Source: Methylaequor sp002691245
GTDB lineage: Bacteria > Pseudomonadota > Alphaproteobacteria > Methylaequorales > Methylaequoraceae
Direction of reading: 5' to 3'
Length of the DNA: 46,424 nucleotides
Assembly (NCBI GenBank): GCA_002691245.1
Contig: NZHH01000023.1
Span: 1-46,424 of the forward strand
The notes below the pieces were generated by a model, which was not told the origin of the DNA, did not search any database, and was given only the letters and a program-made list of their open reading frames with translations. Both the position numbers and the translations under genes were made by a program. Below are positions 1-7,594 of the stretch, one piece after another (position 1 is the stretch's first letter; the number at the start of each line of letters is the position of its first letter).

Positions 1-1
1 T

Positions 2-391
2 GGAGTAGGTACTGGACATTATCTTTGTCAATCATCTGGGTTTGGTCCAAAGTTTGGAATTGGGTGTATGGTGTTAGGTGGATTAATGGGTGGTGTTCTA
101 GGTGGAGAACTTGGAGAAACTTTTGATAACAAAGAAATTTACCACACAGTAAGTAATAAGGGTGTGGGAGAAACACAATCATTTCTGAATGGTGATGAAA
201 AAATGGATGTAACTGTTACTGATAGTTATCAAGGAAAAATGGAAGATAATTTTGGTAATGAATTTTCAAGATGGTGTAAAGACTTTGAATTCGAATTACA
301 TGAAGATGGTCATTTCAAAAGAGGTAAGGGAACAAGTTGTAAAGACGATAGTGGGAATTGGAGAACTCAAGGAATTGATCTAATTAGGTAG
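2..391 (+). CDS. Glycine-zipper 17-kDa surface-antigen-like protein, 5' truncated
   Basis: The reading frame is open from base 2, so the gene starts before the window; the first ATG at 68 is internal. The visible N-terminal part is glycine-rich (GVGTG, then GGLMGGVLGGELG), which is the glycine-zipper membrane segment of the rickettsial 17-kDa antigen and related outer-membrane lipoproteins. The C-terminal part has the Cys pattern of that family: WCKDF, then GTSCKDDSGNWR. The lipobox Cys would lie upstream. The likely place is the outer membrane, with no enzymatic role. It sits 63 bp upstream of a serine recombinase and may belong to an inserted island. Confidence 0.65.
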   Translation, partial: GVGTGHYLCQSSGFGPKFGIGCMVLGGLMGGVLGGELGETFDNKEIYHTVSNKGVGETQSFLNGDEKMDVTVTDSYQGKMEDNFGNEFSRWCKDFEFELHEDGHFKRGKGTSCKDDSGNWRTQGIDLIR

Positions 392-454
392 GTACGAATC
401 TTGATGGATAATGTAGTCCTAAAAATTAATTAGATTTCATAATAGAATAATATC

Positions 455-2221
455 ATGGAAACACTTCACATTTATACCAGAGTAAGTAGTCAAGTTCAAA
501 AGGACGAGGGTGGAAGTTTAGATACTCAATTAGAGTATGGAATAAATTTCAGTAAAAATTTGAATATGGATTACAAACATTGGAATGAAGATGTTATGTC
601 ATCTAAATCTGAATACATTGAAGACAGAGAAGTTTTAGATAGTTTATTAAAGGAAGTTGATAGGGGAAAAGTAAAAAAACTATTTGTCTTTGAAATGGAT
701 AGATTAAGTAGAAACGAGTATGTAACACTTGATATAAAAAAAAGATTAGTGAATCAAAAAGTTACTTTGTTTACTAGAAACGGAGAATATAAACTTTGGG
801 AAAATGAAGATGAATTAAAGTACAACTTGGTTCAGTTAATTTCTCAATATGAGAATAAAAAGAGAAGAGACAGAAGTAGAATAGGAAAATTAAGAGTTGT
901 TAAAGAAGGTAAATGGAGAGGGGGTCCTTTAACATTTGGATATAGGTCTGTTGGTGGAAAAGTAGTAATTGATCCTTACGAAAGTAAGTTTGTAAAGTTG
1001 ATGTATGAGTTATATGACAAAGGAAGATCAACATTAGATATAAAAGTTGAATTAGAAATTAATGGTGTACCAACTAGAAGAAATAACAAGTTCTGGAGTT
1101 TGGGTTCAATTACAAAGATTCTTCAGAATACTTTTTATAAAGGATATTACATATTTAAAGATAAGATGAGTGAGGAGGAGGTAGTAGTTCCAACTCCTAA
1201 AATAATTGATAAGTTTTTATGGGATTCTGTAAACAAGAAAATGAAAAGAGTCATTGAAAGAAGACAACAAGAAAAGAATACCAAAAGATTCTACTTATTA
1301 AGAGACAAATTAATTTGTAGTTGTGGAAATATAATGAGTGGAAGACAGAAACAAACTGTTGATGGAAAGATTAATAACTCATCATATTTTTGTAATAAAC
1401 GAATCAATAAGAAGTTTAAAAGAAATTTGATAACTGATAAGTGGAAAAGAGGAAAGGGGTGTTCAAATATAAAATCAATCCATATTGGAAAGACAGATGA
1501 GTTGGTTTGGAATAACGTTCTAAAGGTAGTTGAGGAAAGTTTTATTCTTAAGGAAAAAGAAAAGAGAAAAATCCTAGACAAGGTATATGAGTCAAGAAGA
1601 CTCAAAGAAGAATCAGATGTAAAACATCACGAGAAAATTAAAAGATTAGAAAAACAATTAGGTCATATTAAAGAAACTATTAAGAGAGTTAAGACTGATT
1701 TATATTTGGATCCTAAAAATGAGGAATTAAATGAGATTCATAACAACTTCAATGAACAAAAAACACAATTAGTCAGAGAGATTAATCTTCATAAAACAAC
1801 TTATGGAGAGAAATATATTGAAGATAAGTGGGTTGATTGGTTAAAGGAATTCAAATCAGAATTAATGAAACGAAATCAACTAAGTGATGAGGAAAAAAGA
1901 GACTACTTGGACACTCTTATTGAAAAGATAGTGGTTATTCCAAACGAGAATAATCTCCATGATTTAGAAATTCAATTTAAAATTCCCATTATTAATGATA
2001 AAAGAATAATAGTAGATAAAGAGGGTGTTAAGAGGTCTTGGAAGATTAAAAACGGAACAGATAAGTTATTATTGGAGAGTTGTAGTTTGTTTGGTAGACA
2101 GTATTTAAAAAAAAAAGTTCAAATTCAGGTAAAGGACGAAAGTGTGATAAAAGATATGACAGAAACTATGGGGGGGCTAAGTGTACCATCCATTCCAAAT
2201 CATTCCGTTACTGTTGAATGA
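455..2221 (+). CDS. Large serine recombinase (site-specific integrase/resolvase family)
   Basis: 588 aa. The N-terminal resolvase domain (about 1-150) has the YTRVSSQ motif with nucleophile Ser11, and the FEMDRLSRNE motif with the conserved arginines. A Recombinase domain follows (about 155-260, GPLTFGYRS onward). Next comes a zinc-ribbon-like Cys set (CSCG, FCNK, GCSN at about 290-340) and a long charged coiled coil (about 370-480). Length and domain order match complete large serine recombinases that integrate, excise or invert DNA without host cofactors. The tail after about 530 (ending SVPSIPNHSVTVE) resembles nothing I know. The stop overlaps the next start (ATGA), implying coupled translation. 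Its presence suggests a mobile or invertible segment; no att site could be defined. Confidence 0.9.
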   Translation: METLHIYTRVSSQVQKDEGGSLDTQLEYGINFSKNLNMDYKHWNEDVMSSKSEYIEDREVLDSLLKEVDRGKVKKLFVFEMDRLSRNEYVTLDIKKRLVNQKVTLFTRNGEYKLWENEDELKYNLVQLISQYENKKRRDRSRIGKLRVVKEGKWRGGPLTFGYRSVGGKVVIDPYESKFVKLMYELYDKGRSTLDIKVELEINGVPTRRNNKFWSLGSITKILQNTFYKGYYIFKDKMSEEEVVVPTPKIIDKFLWDSVNKKMKRVIERRQQEKNTKRFYLLRDKLICSCGNIMSGRQKQTVDGKINNSSYFCNKRINKKFKRNLITDKWKRGKGCSNIKSIHIGKTDELVWNNVLKVVEESFILKEKEKRKILDKVYESRRLKEESDVKHHEKIKRLEKQLGHIKETIKRVKTDLYLDPKNEELNEIHNNFNEQKTQLVREINLHKTTYGEKYIEDKWVDWLKEFKSELMKRNQLSDEEKRDYLDTLIEKIVVIPNENNLHDLEIQFKIPIINDKRIIVDKEGVKRSWKIKNGTDKLLLESCSLFGRQYLKKKVQIQVKDESVIKDMTETMGGLSVPSIPNHSVTVE

Positions 2222-2460
2222 TTATAAATTATGTCTTAATAATTCTGATTATCATTTTTTTTAATGATGAATCTCACGGGAAAAAAAAAATTAATATCGA
2301 TGGAGTGTTTTACGAATGTAAGTCACCAAAAAATTCTTTTGAAAGAACACGGGGAGTTAGAAATAGAATATGTTTTTTTAGTAGTGAAGATAAAAATGAT
2401 ATAAATAAAAGAATTAAAAACAAAAAATTAAATTTAAAAAGAAAATTTAAAAAACATTAA
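2218..2460 (+). CDS. Small basic protein coupled to the recombinase, unknown function
   Basis: 80 aa, starting in the ATGA that ends the recombinase gene, so translation is probably coupled. The N-terminal residues 2-15 are strongly hydrophobic (a signal or one membrane segment). The middle has FYECKSP and RNRICFF with two cysteines, and the last 25 residues are Lys/Arg-rich. I do not recognise a family. It could be an exported or membrane-tethered accessory protein of the element. The sequence is AT-rich enough that a chance ORF is not excluded, but start coupling and the ordered composition favour a real gene. Confidence 0.45.
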   Translation: MIINYVLIILIIIFFNDESHGKKKINIDGVFYECKSPKNSFERTRGVRNRICFFSSEDKNDINKRIKNKKLNLKRKFKKH

Positions 2461-2587
2461 ATAAAAAAAACAAGATAACGAAACGACTATTAATCTTTTC
2501 TAACCCTTTGAACTTTGCGTTAAAGTAAAGTGATCAACCAGGAAAATTTGTACATTATTCTGCTGACAACTGATAACTAAAGTGTCA

Positions 2588-2649
2588 ATCATGATGATTG
2601 GCAATATAAAAAAATAAGTAAATTACTAATTTTTAATATCATGATGATT
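2588..2649. repeat. Two copies of a 12-bp repeat with palindromic core
   Basis: The 12-mer atcatgatgatt occurs at 2588-2599 and 2638-2649, exactly 50 bp apart. Around the first copy the sequence caatcatgatgattg (2586-2600) is a perfect odd-centred palindrome; in the second copy the palindrome is 11 bp (2638-2648). The pair lies in the 219-bp gene-free stretch between the recombinase unit and the metallothionein-like gene. It could be a protein-binding site pair or part of a recombination site. I see nothing else in 2461-2679. Confidence 0.5.
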
Positions 2650-2679
2650 CAAACTGCGAACCATTTAGATGTAAGTTTA

Positions 2680-2835
2680 TCAATCAGAGCAGCAATTATC
2701 TGAATCACTACAACATCCGTCACTGCAACAACTGTTACTACACTCTCCAGTTTTGCAACCAACAGTGCAGCAACCATCTGCACAACAAGTGTACTTGCAA
2801 CAAGTCTCTGCAATATCCATTTGTTTAGTCACCAT
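2680..2835 (-). CDS. Cysteine-rich metallothionein-like small protein
   Basis: 51 aa (2835 down to 2680), short enough to be missed by length filters. It contains 14 Cys and no His. The cysteines are mostly adjacent pairs at near-regular spacing: CC, CC, CC, C, C, CC, CC, CC separated by small polar residues (Ala, Asp, Gly, Ser, Thr). This composition is expected of a metallothionein that wraps soft metal ions (Cu, Zn, Cd, Hg) in thiolate clusters. It does not match the cyanobacterial SmtA pattern that I know. The start at 2835 is supported by AAGGAGAG just upstream, and a good promoter lies behind it. The neighbouring membrane protein also carries Cys motifs. The metal and function are inferred. 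Confidence 0.72.
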   Translation of the reverse strand: MVTKQMDIAETCCKYTCCADGCCTVGCKTGECSNSCCSDGCCSDSDNCCSD

Positions 2836-2856
2836 ACTCTCCTTTTTTTAAATCTG

Positions 2857-2886
2857 ATTATAATCTATAAACTTAATAAGTATCAA
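2857..2886 (-). promoter_or_regulatory. Sigma-70-type promoter of the metallothionein-like gene
   Basis: Read on the minus strand: a -35 box TTGATA (2886-2881), an 18-bp spacer and a perfect -10 box TATAAT (2862-2857). Transcription would begin near 2850, giving a leader of about 15 nt with the ribosome-binding site AGGAGA next to the ATG at 2835. One copy of a 13-bp repeat fills most of the spacer, where a repressor or activator could act. Confidence 0.6.
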
Positions 2887-2904
2887 CAAAAATAAACTTA
2901 ATAA
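2867..2904. repeat. Tandem 13-bp operator-like repeat at the metallothionein promoter
   Basis: The 13-mer ataaacttaataa is perfectly repeated at 2867-2879 and 2892-2904, 25 bp apart. The first copy lies between the -10 and -35 boxes and the second just upstream of the -35 box. This placement is typical of operator sites, so a metal-responsive regulator is plausible. No regulator gene is visible nearby. In AT-rich DNA a 13-bp match alone would be weak; its position is what makes it notable. Confidence 0.5.
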
Positions 2905-2950
2905 CAGTTTAAAAAAATTAGGTGTTTACAAATAGCTAAGAAAAGTTTTC

Positions 2951-3313
2951 TTAATATTTTTCAATTATGAATAAAAACGTGTTGATTGAATAAAAAAGAA
3001 TTGAAATTTTAAGATTTATTTTTGTTAAATTTTTTTTTTTGTCACAGTCGTCTTCTGGACAGCATGCATTTTCTTTATAGTTTAACCGTTTATTATTTAT
3101 CTCAAAAACTATAAACATTAGAAGAATCATAGTTGTAAAAATCAATAGTGGAGTTTCATATGCTTCAGACCAGATTTCATTGATAAGAAACAATGATGAT
3201 CCGGCTATGGAACTAGTGAGTGAGAATATACCAATGAGTAAAGGAACTCCACAGCAAAAGAGATGAATTGAGCAACCTAAAAGTAAAAAACATGACGAGA
3301 ACACTCTAAACAT
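2951..3313 (-). CDS. Small membrane protein with Cys motifs, MerC-like (tentative)
   Basis: 120 aa. The first membrane segment (about 8-30) contains GCSIHLFCCGVP, a Cys/His-rich membrane motif similar in style to MerC-type mercuric-ion membrane proteins. Further hydrophobic segments lie at about 36-44, 55-73 and 100-117. A cytoplasmic-type loop has CCPEDDCDKKK, a possible metal-binding patch. AGGATTG before the ATG at 3313 serves as ribosome-binding site. It is followed on the same strand by the metallothionein-like gene, 115 bp away. I infer a role in heavy-metal handling from the Cys motifs and this neighbour; the family assignment is not firm. Confidence 0.6.
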   Translation of the reverse strand: MFRVFSSCFLLLGCSIHLFCCGVPLLIGIFSLTSSIAGSSLFLINEIWSEAYETPLLIFTTMILLMFIVFEINNKRLNYKENACCPEDDCDKKKNLTKINLKISILFYSINTFLFIIEKY

Positions 3314-3451
3314 AATTCAATCCTATAAATTAGCATTTAAATGATTATAATAAAGTGTAAATATTTTTATTTGATTAAGGTATACTACACATAGGAAATA
3401 TAAAAATGATGGAAGATCAATTACGTATTATTTCAAATATTAATTTTTAAA

Positions 3452-4243
3452 TTAGTTTTTTTTGGAACAAGGAAATGGATAAGTTATAGTACCTTTTTTA
3501 TATTTTCTTGTTTTATCATAACAGGTAACTTTGTTTGGACCGTCAGCCCAGTAATTATGTGGGTTAAGAGAACTGTAATAGTCCTTTATAAAGTATTTGC
3601 AACCCCAATTATCTTTTTCTTCTTTTTTACAATATCTCTGTCCGATTTGAAGATGTAAATGCCTTACCCTAGCCATGCATCTATATTTCACTTTATCAGG
3701 AAGTTTTGCTATTAGGTCTCCTCTTTTTACCATTTCATTTTCTTTGACTAAAAACTCCCCAACATGTCCATAAATGACAATAAAATTTTTTCCATCAAAA
3801 GATTCGCCATGATCTATAACAACTGTAGAACCCCAACAGTCTTCAACAATTGTCTCTAAAACTACACCATTTGCAATTGCTATTACTGGTTGTTGTTTTG
3901 GTCCAATTATATCTATACCCTGATGAACCTGATCTCTAGGACGTGTATTAACTCCATTGATGCTAGCAAAATCTGACAAAATTGGGTTAATTTTGAAATC
4001 TTTCGAACTAGGATCAATTGCATATTTTTTACAATAATCCAAAACACGGGTAAATTCTCCCTTTAATTGAGGGTTATCATCATACCACTCCAGTGCATTG
4101 TCGCAATGTGTTTCGACATTTTTATTTGTGGGCTCTAAGGATGCGCTTTTTTTATCTGCTAAAGATTTTTTTGATAGAGAAAATGTCAATAATGCAAATA
4201 GGCAGAGGTTTAATAACACATTTTTTTTTATAAAATTATACAT
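3452..4243 (-). CDS. Secreted M23-family metallopeptidase
   Basis: 263 aa. The N-terminal basic region and hydrophobic stretch (about 5-30, ending SLADKKS) form a signal peptide. The peptidase domain (about 100-205) shows the LytM/M23 signature: HxxxD at His107/Asp111, a GH at 160 and HLH at 195-197. The zinc ligands would be His107, Asp111 and His197. Such enzymes cut peptide bridges in peptidoglycan in the periplasm, or are inactive regulators when zinc residues are missing; here they are all present. Four additional Cys in the C-terminal part could form disulfides. It stands alone, divergent from ytoQ. Confidence 0.85.
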   Translation of the reverse strand: MYNFIKKNVLLNLCLFALLTFSLSKKSLADKKSASLEPTNKNVETHCDNALEWYDDNPQLKGEFTRVLDYCKKYAIDPSSKDFKINPILSDFASINGVNTRPRDQVHQGIDIIGPKQQPVIAIANGVVLETIVEDCWGSTVVIDHGESFDGKNFIVIYGHVGEFLVKENEMVKRGDLIAKLPDKVKYRCMARVRHLHLQIGQRYCKKEEKDNWGCKYFIKDYYSSLNPHNYWADGPNKVTCYDKTRKYKKGTITYPFPCSKKN

Positions 4244-4344
4244 GTAATATATATTAATATTTTTAAAAAAAATTAAAGCACAAATTTGTTTAATTTTTAA
4301 CTTTAATTGTTAAAATTATCATTACTTAGCATTGAAACAATGGA

Positions 4345-4370
4345 TTGAATTATTTAGGAATTTAATTCAA
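4345..4370. promoter_or_regulatory. 8-bp inverted repeat in the M23/ytoQ intergenic region
   Basis: TTGAATTA (4345-4352) and TAATTCAA (4363-4370) form a perfect inverted repeat around a 10-nt loop, in the 208-bp gap between the divergent peptidase and ytoQ genes. No T-run follows, so an operator is more likely than a terminator. AT-rich composition makes chance possible. Confidence 0.25.
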
Positions 4371-4451
4371 CTGGTGTTAATATTTTAATTATAATAATTT
4401 AAGTTTTAATAATTAAAAGAATTAATGTTGTAAAAATTGAAAGGATAAAGG

Positions 4452-4901
4452 ATGTTTAATGTTTACCTATCGGGAGAAATTCATTCAAATTGGCGAGATG
4501 AGATCATAAATCTTTGCAAGAAAGAAGATCTAAATATTAAATTCTCATCACCGGTTACGAATCATGAAGCTTCAGATAATTGTGGTGTTGAAATTTTAGG
4601 TAAAGAAGATAATTTATTTTGGAAGGATAATAAAGGTGCTAAAATAAATTCTATTAAAACCAAGAAATCAATAAAAGAAAGCGATTTGGTAATTGTTAAA
4701 TTTGGAGATCAATATAAACAATGGAATGCTGCTTTTGATGCTGGTTATGCATCTGCCTTAAATAAGTCTATAATAGTTATACATAATGAACAAAACCAAC
4801 ATGCTCTGAAAGAAGTAGACGCATTTGCATCAGCAGTTGCTTGCGATCAGAATCAAGTTGTAAGAATTCTTAAATATATTTTAGATGGATCTTTGAAGTA
4901 A
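4452..4901 (+). CDS. ytoQ: YtoQ family protein
   Basis: 149 aa, the usual length of the YtoQ family. It starts VYLSGEIHSNWRDEI and contains SPVTNHEASDN, SDLVIVKFGDQYKQWNAAFDAG and the ending KEVDAFASAVA, all hallmarks of the family. The fold is related to nucleoside 2-deoxyribosyltransferases, and the conserved SGE, Asp and WNAAFDAG residues suggest nucleotide or nucleoside binding, but the reaction is unknown. A ribosome-binding site (AAGGATAAAGG) precedes the ATG. It is followed after 5 bp by the SxtJ-like gene, so the two may be cotranscribed. Confidence 0.85.
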   Translation: MFNVYLSGEIHSNWRDEIINLCKKEDLNIKFSSPVTNHEASDNCGVEILGKEDNLFWKDNKGAKINSIKTKKSIKESDLVIVKFGDQYKQWNAAFDAGYASALNKSIIVIHNEQNQHALKEVDAFASAVACDQNQVVRILKYILDGSLK

Positions 4902-4906
4902 ACTTA

Positions 4907-5311
4907 ATGAAAAATTACACAAATTTTTCAGTAAAAAAATGTAAAAGTTTTGGCTATACATTTTCATTTATATTTTTAATTGTTAGTATTTATGATTTCC
5001 TTAATTCAAAGAATTTTTTCTTTTTTTTTTTAATTTTATCATCAATTTTTGGTTTGTTATCGTTAATAAAGCCCAAATCTTTAAGTTTTATAGCTTTTTA
5101 TTGGGAGAAATTTGGCATTTATTTAGGACTTTTATTTTCACCATTAATACTGACATTAGTTTATTTTGTAACAATAATACCAATTAACATCATTATAAGA
5201 TTATTAAATATTGATTTAATACAAAAAAATAAGTCGATCATTAAAGATACATACTGGGAAGAGAATAAAAAAAAAAAATTAACTTTAAAGATCAATATTA
5301 ATTATCGCTAA
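4907..5311 (+). CDS. SxtJ-family membrane protein
   Basis: 134 aa with hydrophobic segments at about 15-32, 37-55 and 70-100. The stretch YWEKFGIYLG, SPLILTLVYF, then IIPINIIIRLL and finally TYWEE is the conserved core of the SxtJ family, small membrane proteins found next to NodU/TobZ-type carbamoyltransferases in saxitoxin and other clusters. The carbamoyltransferase follows 35 bp downstream on the same strand, giving the expected pair. Its role is unknown; a membrane partner of the transferase is the obvious inference. Confidence 0.8.
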   Translation: MKNYTNFSVKKCKSFGYTFSFIFLIVSIYDFLNSKNFFFFFLILSSIFGLLSLIKPKSLSFIAFYWEKFGIYLGLLFSPLILTLVYFVTIIPINIIIRLLNIDLIQKNKSIIKDTYWEENKKKKLTLKININYR

Positions 5312-5346
5312 CGATTGAAGAAATTAAAACTGTAAATATTTTCAAA

Positions 5347-7176
5347 ATGAAAAAAATAAGAATTATAGGTATTTCAGCATATTTTCATGATAGCGCAGTA
5401 TCGTTAATTGAAAACGGTAAAGTTATCTATGCATCACAGGAGGAGAGGTTTTCGAGAAAAAAACATGATGCAGCTTTTCCTGTGAATGCAATTAAAGATT
5501 TATTAAAATTCAAAAAATTAAAACTTAAGGATATAGATTATGTTGTTTTCTTTGAAAAACCTTTTTTAAAATTTGAGAGATTAATTGAAACATATCTTTG
5601 TTTTGCTCCTAGAGGATTGAAGCAATTTTTATTTTCGATGCCAATTTGGCTAAAAGAAAAACTCTTTATGAAAAAAGAAATTATTCATCAACTAAGATTA
5701 TTTGATAAAAACTTTGACAAAGATAAGTTGTTTTTTTCTGAACACCATCTGAGTCACGCTGCAAGCGCTTTCTATCCATCACCTTTTAAATCTTCGTTAA
5801 TCTTAACAGCAGATGGAGTTGGTGAGTGGGCTACAACTACTGTTGCTGAAGGTAAAAATAATAACATTGAGATAAAAAAAGAGATTAACTTCCCTAATTC
5901 ACTGGGTTTATTATATTCAGCTTTTACATATTACATTGGATTTAAAGTTAACAGCGGTGAATATAAATTGATGGGTTTGGCACCGTATGGCAAGCCAATT
6001 TACTGTAATTTGATAAAAAAAAAATTAATAGATATAAAAAAAGATGGCTCCTTTCGTCTTGATCAGAATTTTTTTGATTATGCGACTGGTTTTACAATGA
6101 CAAATAAAAGGTTTGAAGAATTATTTGGACAAAAACCTAGAAAGTCTGAATCGCAAATTAAAAAATTTCATATGGATATTGCTGCCTCGATACAAAAAAT
6201 AACAGAGGAAATTGTGTTAACAATTTTAAGAGATTTAAAATTAAATTATAAAAATGAAAATTTATGTTTGTCTGGAGGAGTTGCTTTAAATTGTGTTGTA
6301 AATGGACTTATACATAAAGAAAATATTTTCAAGAACATTTGGATACAACCTGCAGCAGGGGATGCAGGTGCTTCTTTAGGTTCAGCTCTGGCATTATGGC
6401 ATATACATTTTAAAAAGAAAAGAATTGTGAGATCATCCGATAGCATGCAAGGTTCTTTATTAGGACCTAACTTTAACATTAAACAAATAAAAAAATCATT
6501 GGATAAAGCAGGAGCTGTTTATAAAAAATATCTAAAAAAAGATATGATCAAATTTATTGCAACAAGAATTTCTAAAGGTAGTGCTGTTGGTTGGTTTCAA
6601 GGTAGAATGGAGTTTGGGCCCAGAGCACTAGGTGCTAGGTCCATACTTGCTGATCCAAGAAATAATAAGATTCAGAAAGAATTAAACTTAAAAATTAAAT
6701 ATAGAGAAAGCTTTAGACCTTTTGCTCCATCTGTTCTTGAGAATCATTGTAATGAATGGTTTGCTCTAAGAGATTCAAGTCCTTACATGTTGATAGTCTC
6801 ACAATTAAAAAAAAGTAAGTTAGTCCAGGAGACAACAAGCAAGCAAAAACTATCTTCTATTAACGATAAAAGATCTAATATACCGGGAGTTACTCATGTT
6901 GATTATAGTGCAAGAATTCAGACAGTTAATAAAAAAAACAACCAAATATTTTATGATCTTATTAATGAATTCTACAAACTAACCAAAACCCCAGTACTTA
7001 TAAATACTTCCTTTAATATAAGAGGTGAACCTATTGTTTGTACTCCGAATGATGCATTTAGGTGTTTTATGGGAACTGGGCTTGATCTTCTTGTAATAGA
7101 GAATTTTGTACTTGAAAAGACGGAACAAAATTTAAGTATGATAAAAGATTATAAAAGTGAATTTTCGTTAGATTAG
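5347..7176 (+). CDS. Carbamoyltransferase (NodU/CmcH/TobZ family)
   Basis: 609 aa, full length. The N-terminal Kae1-like domain begins GISAYFHDSAVSLIENG with QEERFSRKKHD, then EHHLSHAASAFYPSPF (metal and nucleotide-site histidines), LTADGVGEW, LSGGVALNCVVNG and QPAAGDAGASLGSAL. The C-terminal YrdC-like part has FQGRMEFGPRALGARSILADPR and LINTSFNIRGEPIV. These enzymes make carbamoyl-adenylate from carbamoyl phosphate and ATP and pass the carbamoyl group to a hydroxyl, usually on a sugar or a natural product. No glycosyl or biosynthetic cluster sits next to it, so the substrate is unknown; a surface polysaccharide is possible. The pairing with SxtJ is conserved in other bacteria. Confidence 0.92.
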   Translation: MKKIRIIGISAYFHDSAVSLIENGKVIYASQEERFSRKKHDAAFPVNAIKDLLKFKKLKLKDIDYVVFFEKPFLKFERLIETYLCFAPRGLKQFLFSMPIWLKEKLFMKKEIIHQLRLFDKNFDKDKLFFSEHHLSHAASAFYPSPFKSSLILTADGVGEWATTTVAEGKNNNIEIKKEINFPNSLGLLYSAFTYYIGFKVNSGEYKLMGLAPYGKPIYCNLIKKKLIDIKKDGSFRLDQNFFDYATGFTMTNKRFEELFGQKPRKSESQIKKFHMDIAASIQKITEEIVLTILRDLKLNYKNENLCLSGGVALNCVVNGLIHKENIFKNIWIQPAAGDAGASLGSALALWHIHFKKKRIVRSSDSMQGSLLGPNFNIKQIKKSLDKAGAVYKKYLKKDMIKFIATRISKGSAVGWFQGRMEFGPRALGARSILADPRNNKIQKELNLKIKYRESFRPFAPSVLENHCNEWFALRDSSPYMLIVSQLKKSKLVQETTSKQKLSSINDKRSNIPGVTHVDYSARIQTVNKKNNQIFYDLINEFYKLTKTPVLINTSFNIRGEPIVCTPNDAFRCFMGTGLDLLVIENFVLEKTEQNLSMIKDYKSEFSLD

Positions 7177-7179
7177 TTT

Positions 7180-7365
7180 TTAAAATTCATTTTTTTGTTG
7201 CAAATAATTGACATATAAATTTAACCATTCCTTTTGAGTTAATCCTTCAAGTTTAGTATTTCCTTCCTCTTCAGACTCTAAGTCTTCTAATACATAATCA
7301 GTGAAGTCCATATTTAATTTAGAAAGTAAATCACAAAATTTATCTAATCCTATTTTTTCATCCAT
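7180..7365 (-). CDS. Small acidic hypothetical protein
   Basis: 61 aa, rich in Asp/Glu, predicted mostly helical (KFCDLLSKLNMDFTDYVLEDLE, then LTQKEWLNLYVNYL). No membrane segment, signal or known motif. It is convergent with the carbamoyltransferase and starts three bases past its stop. No strong ribosome-binding site precedes the ATG at 7365. The amphipathic order of residues looks protein-like rather than random, so I keep it, without a function. Confidence 0.5.
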   Translation of the reverse strand: MDEKIGLDKFCDLLSKLNMDFTDYVLEDLESEEEGNTKLEGLTQKEWLNLYVNYLQQKNEF

Positions 7366-7431
7366 TTAAAAAGAATAGTTGTTTTTTTTTTTTTTTACTA
7401 ATAATTTAAAAAAAAGTTTTAATTACCTAAA

Positions 7432-7545
7432 ATGAAAAAGTTGTTTCCTTTAATTCTTGTTTTGTTGTTAATATTTTATGGAATATTTTCTAGTTACAAA
7501 AAAAAAATTGATAAACTTTCACATCCAATTTTTAATCAAAAATAA
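7432..7545 (+). CDS. Possible 37-aa single-span membrane protein
   Basis: A short frame with a Lys start (MKK), one hydrophobic helix of about 17 residues, and a basic polar tail (SSYKKKIDK). Tiny single-span proteins of this kind are common in streamlined marine genomes, but there is no strong ribosome-binding site, and a T-rich stretch (7381-7396) lies upstream. It may be real or a chance frame in AT-rich DNA. Confidence 0.3.
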   Translation: MKKLFPLILVLLLIFYGIFSSYKKKIDKLSHPIFNQK

Positions 7546-7594
7546 AATATATGTTTTAATTTTCATGTAACGCAATTAAAGATTATTTTAATTT

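Noticed and set aside
2461..2679. Attachment site or tRNA fragment behind the recombinase unit
   Set aside because: No tRNA-like sequence and no matching repeat at the other side of the recombinase could be found by eye; only the 12-bp repeat pair is seen.
2586..2904. CRISPR-like array
   Set aside because: Only pairs of short repeats, no regular spacer and repeat periodicity, and no cas genes in the window.
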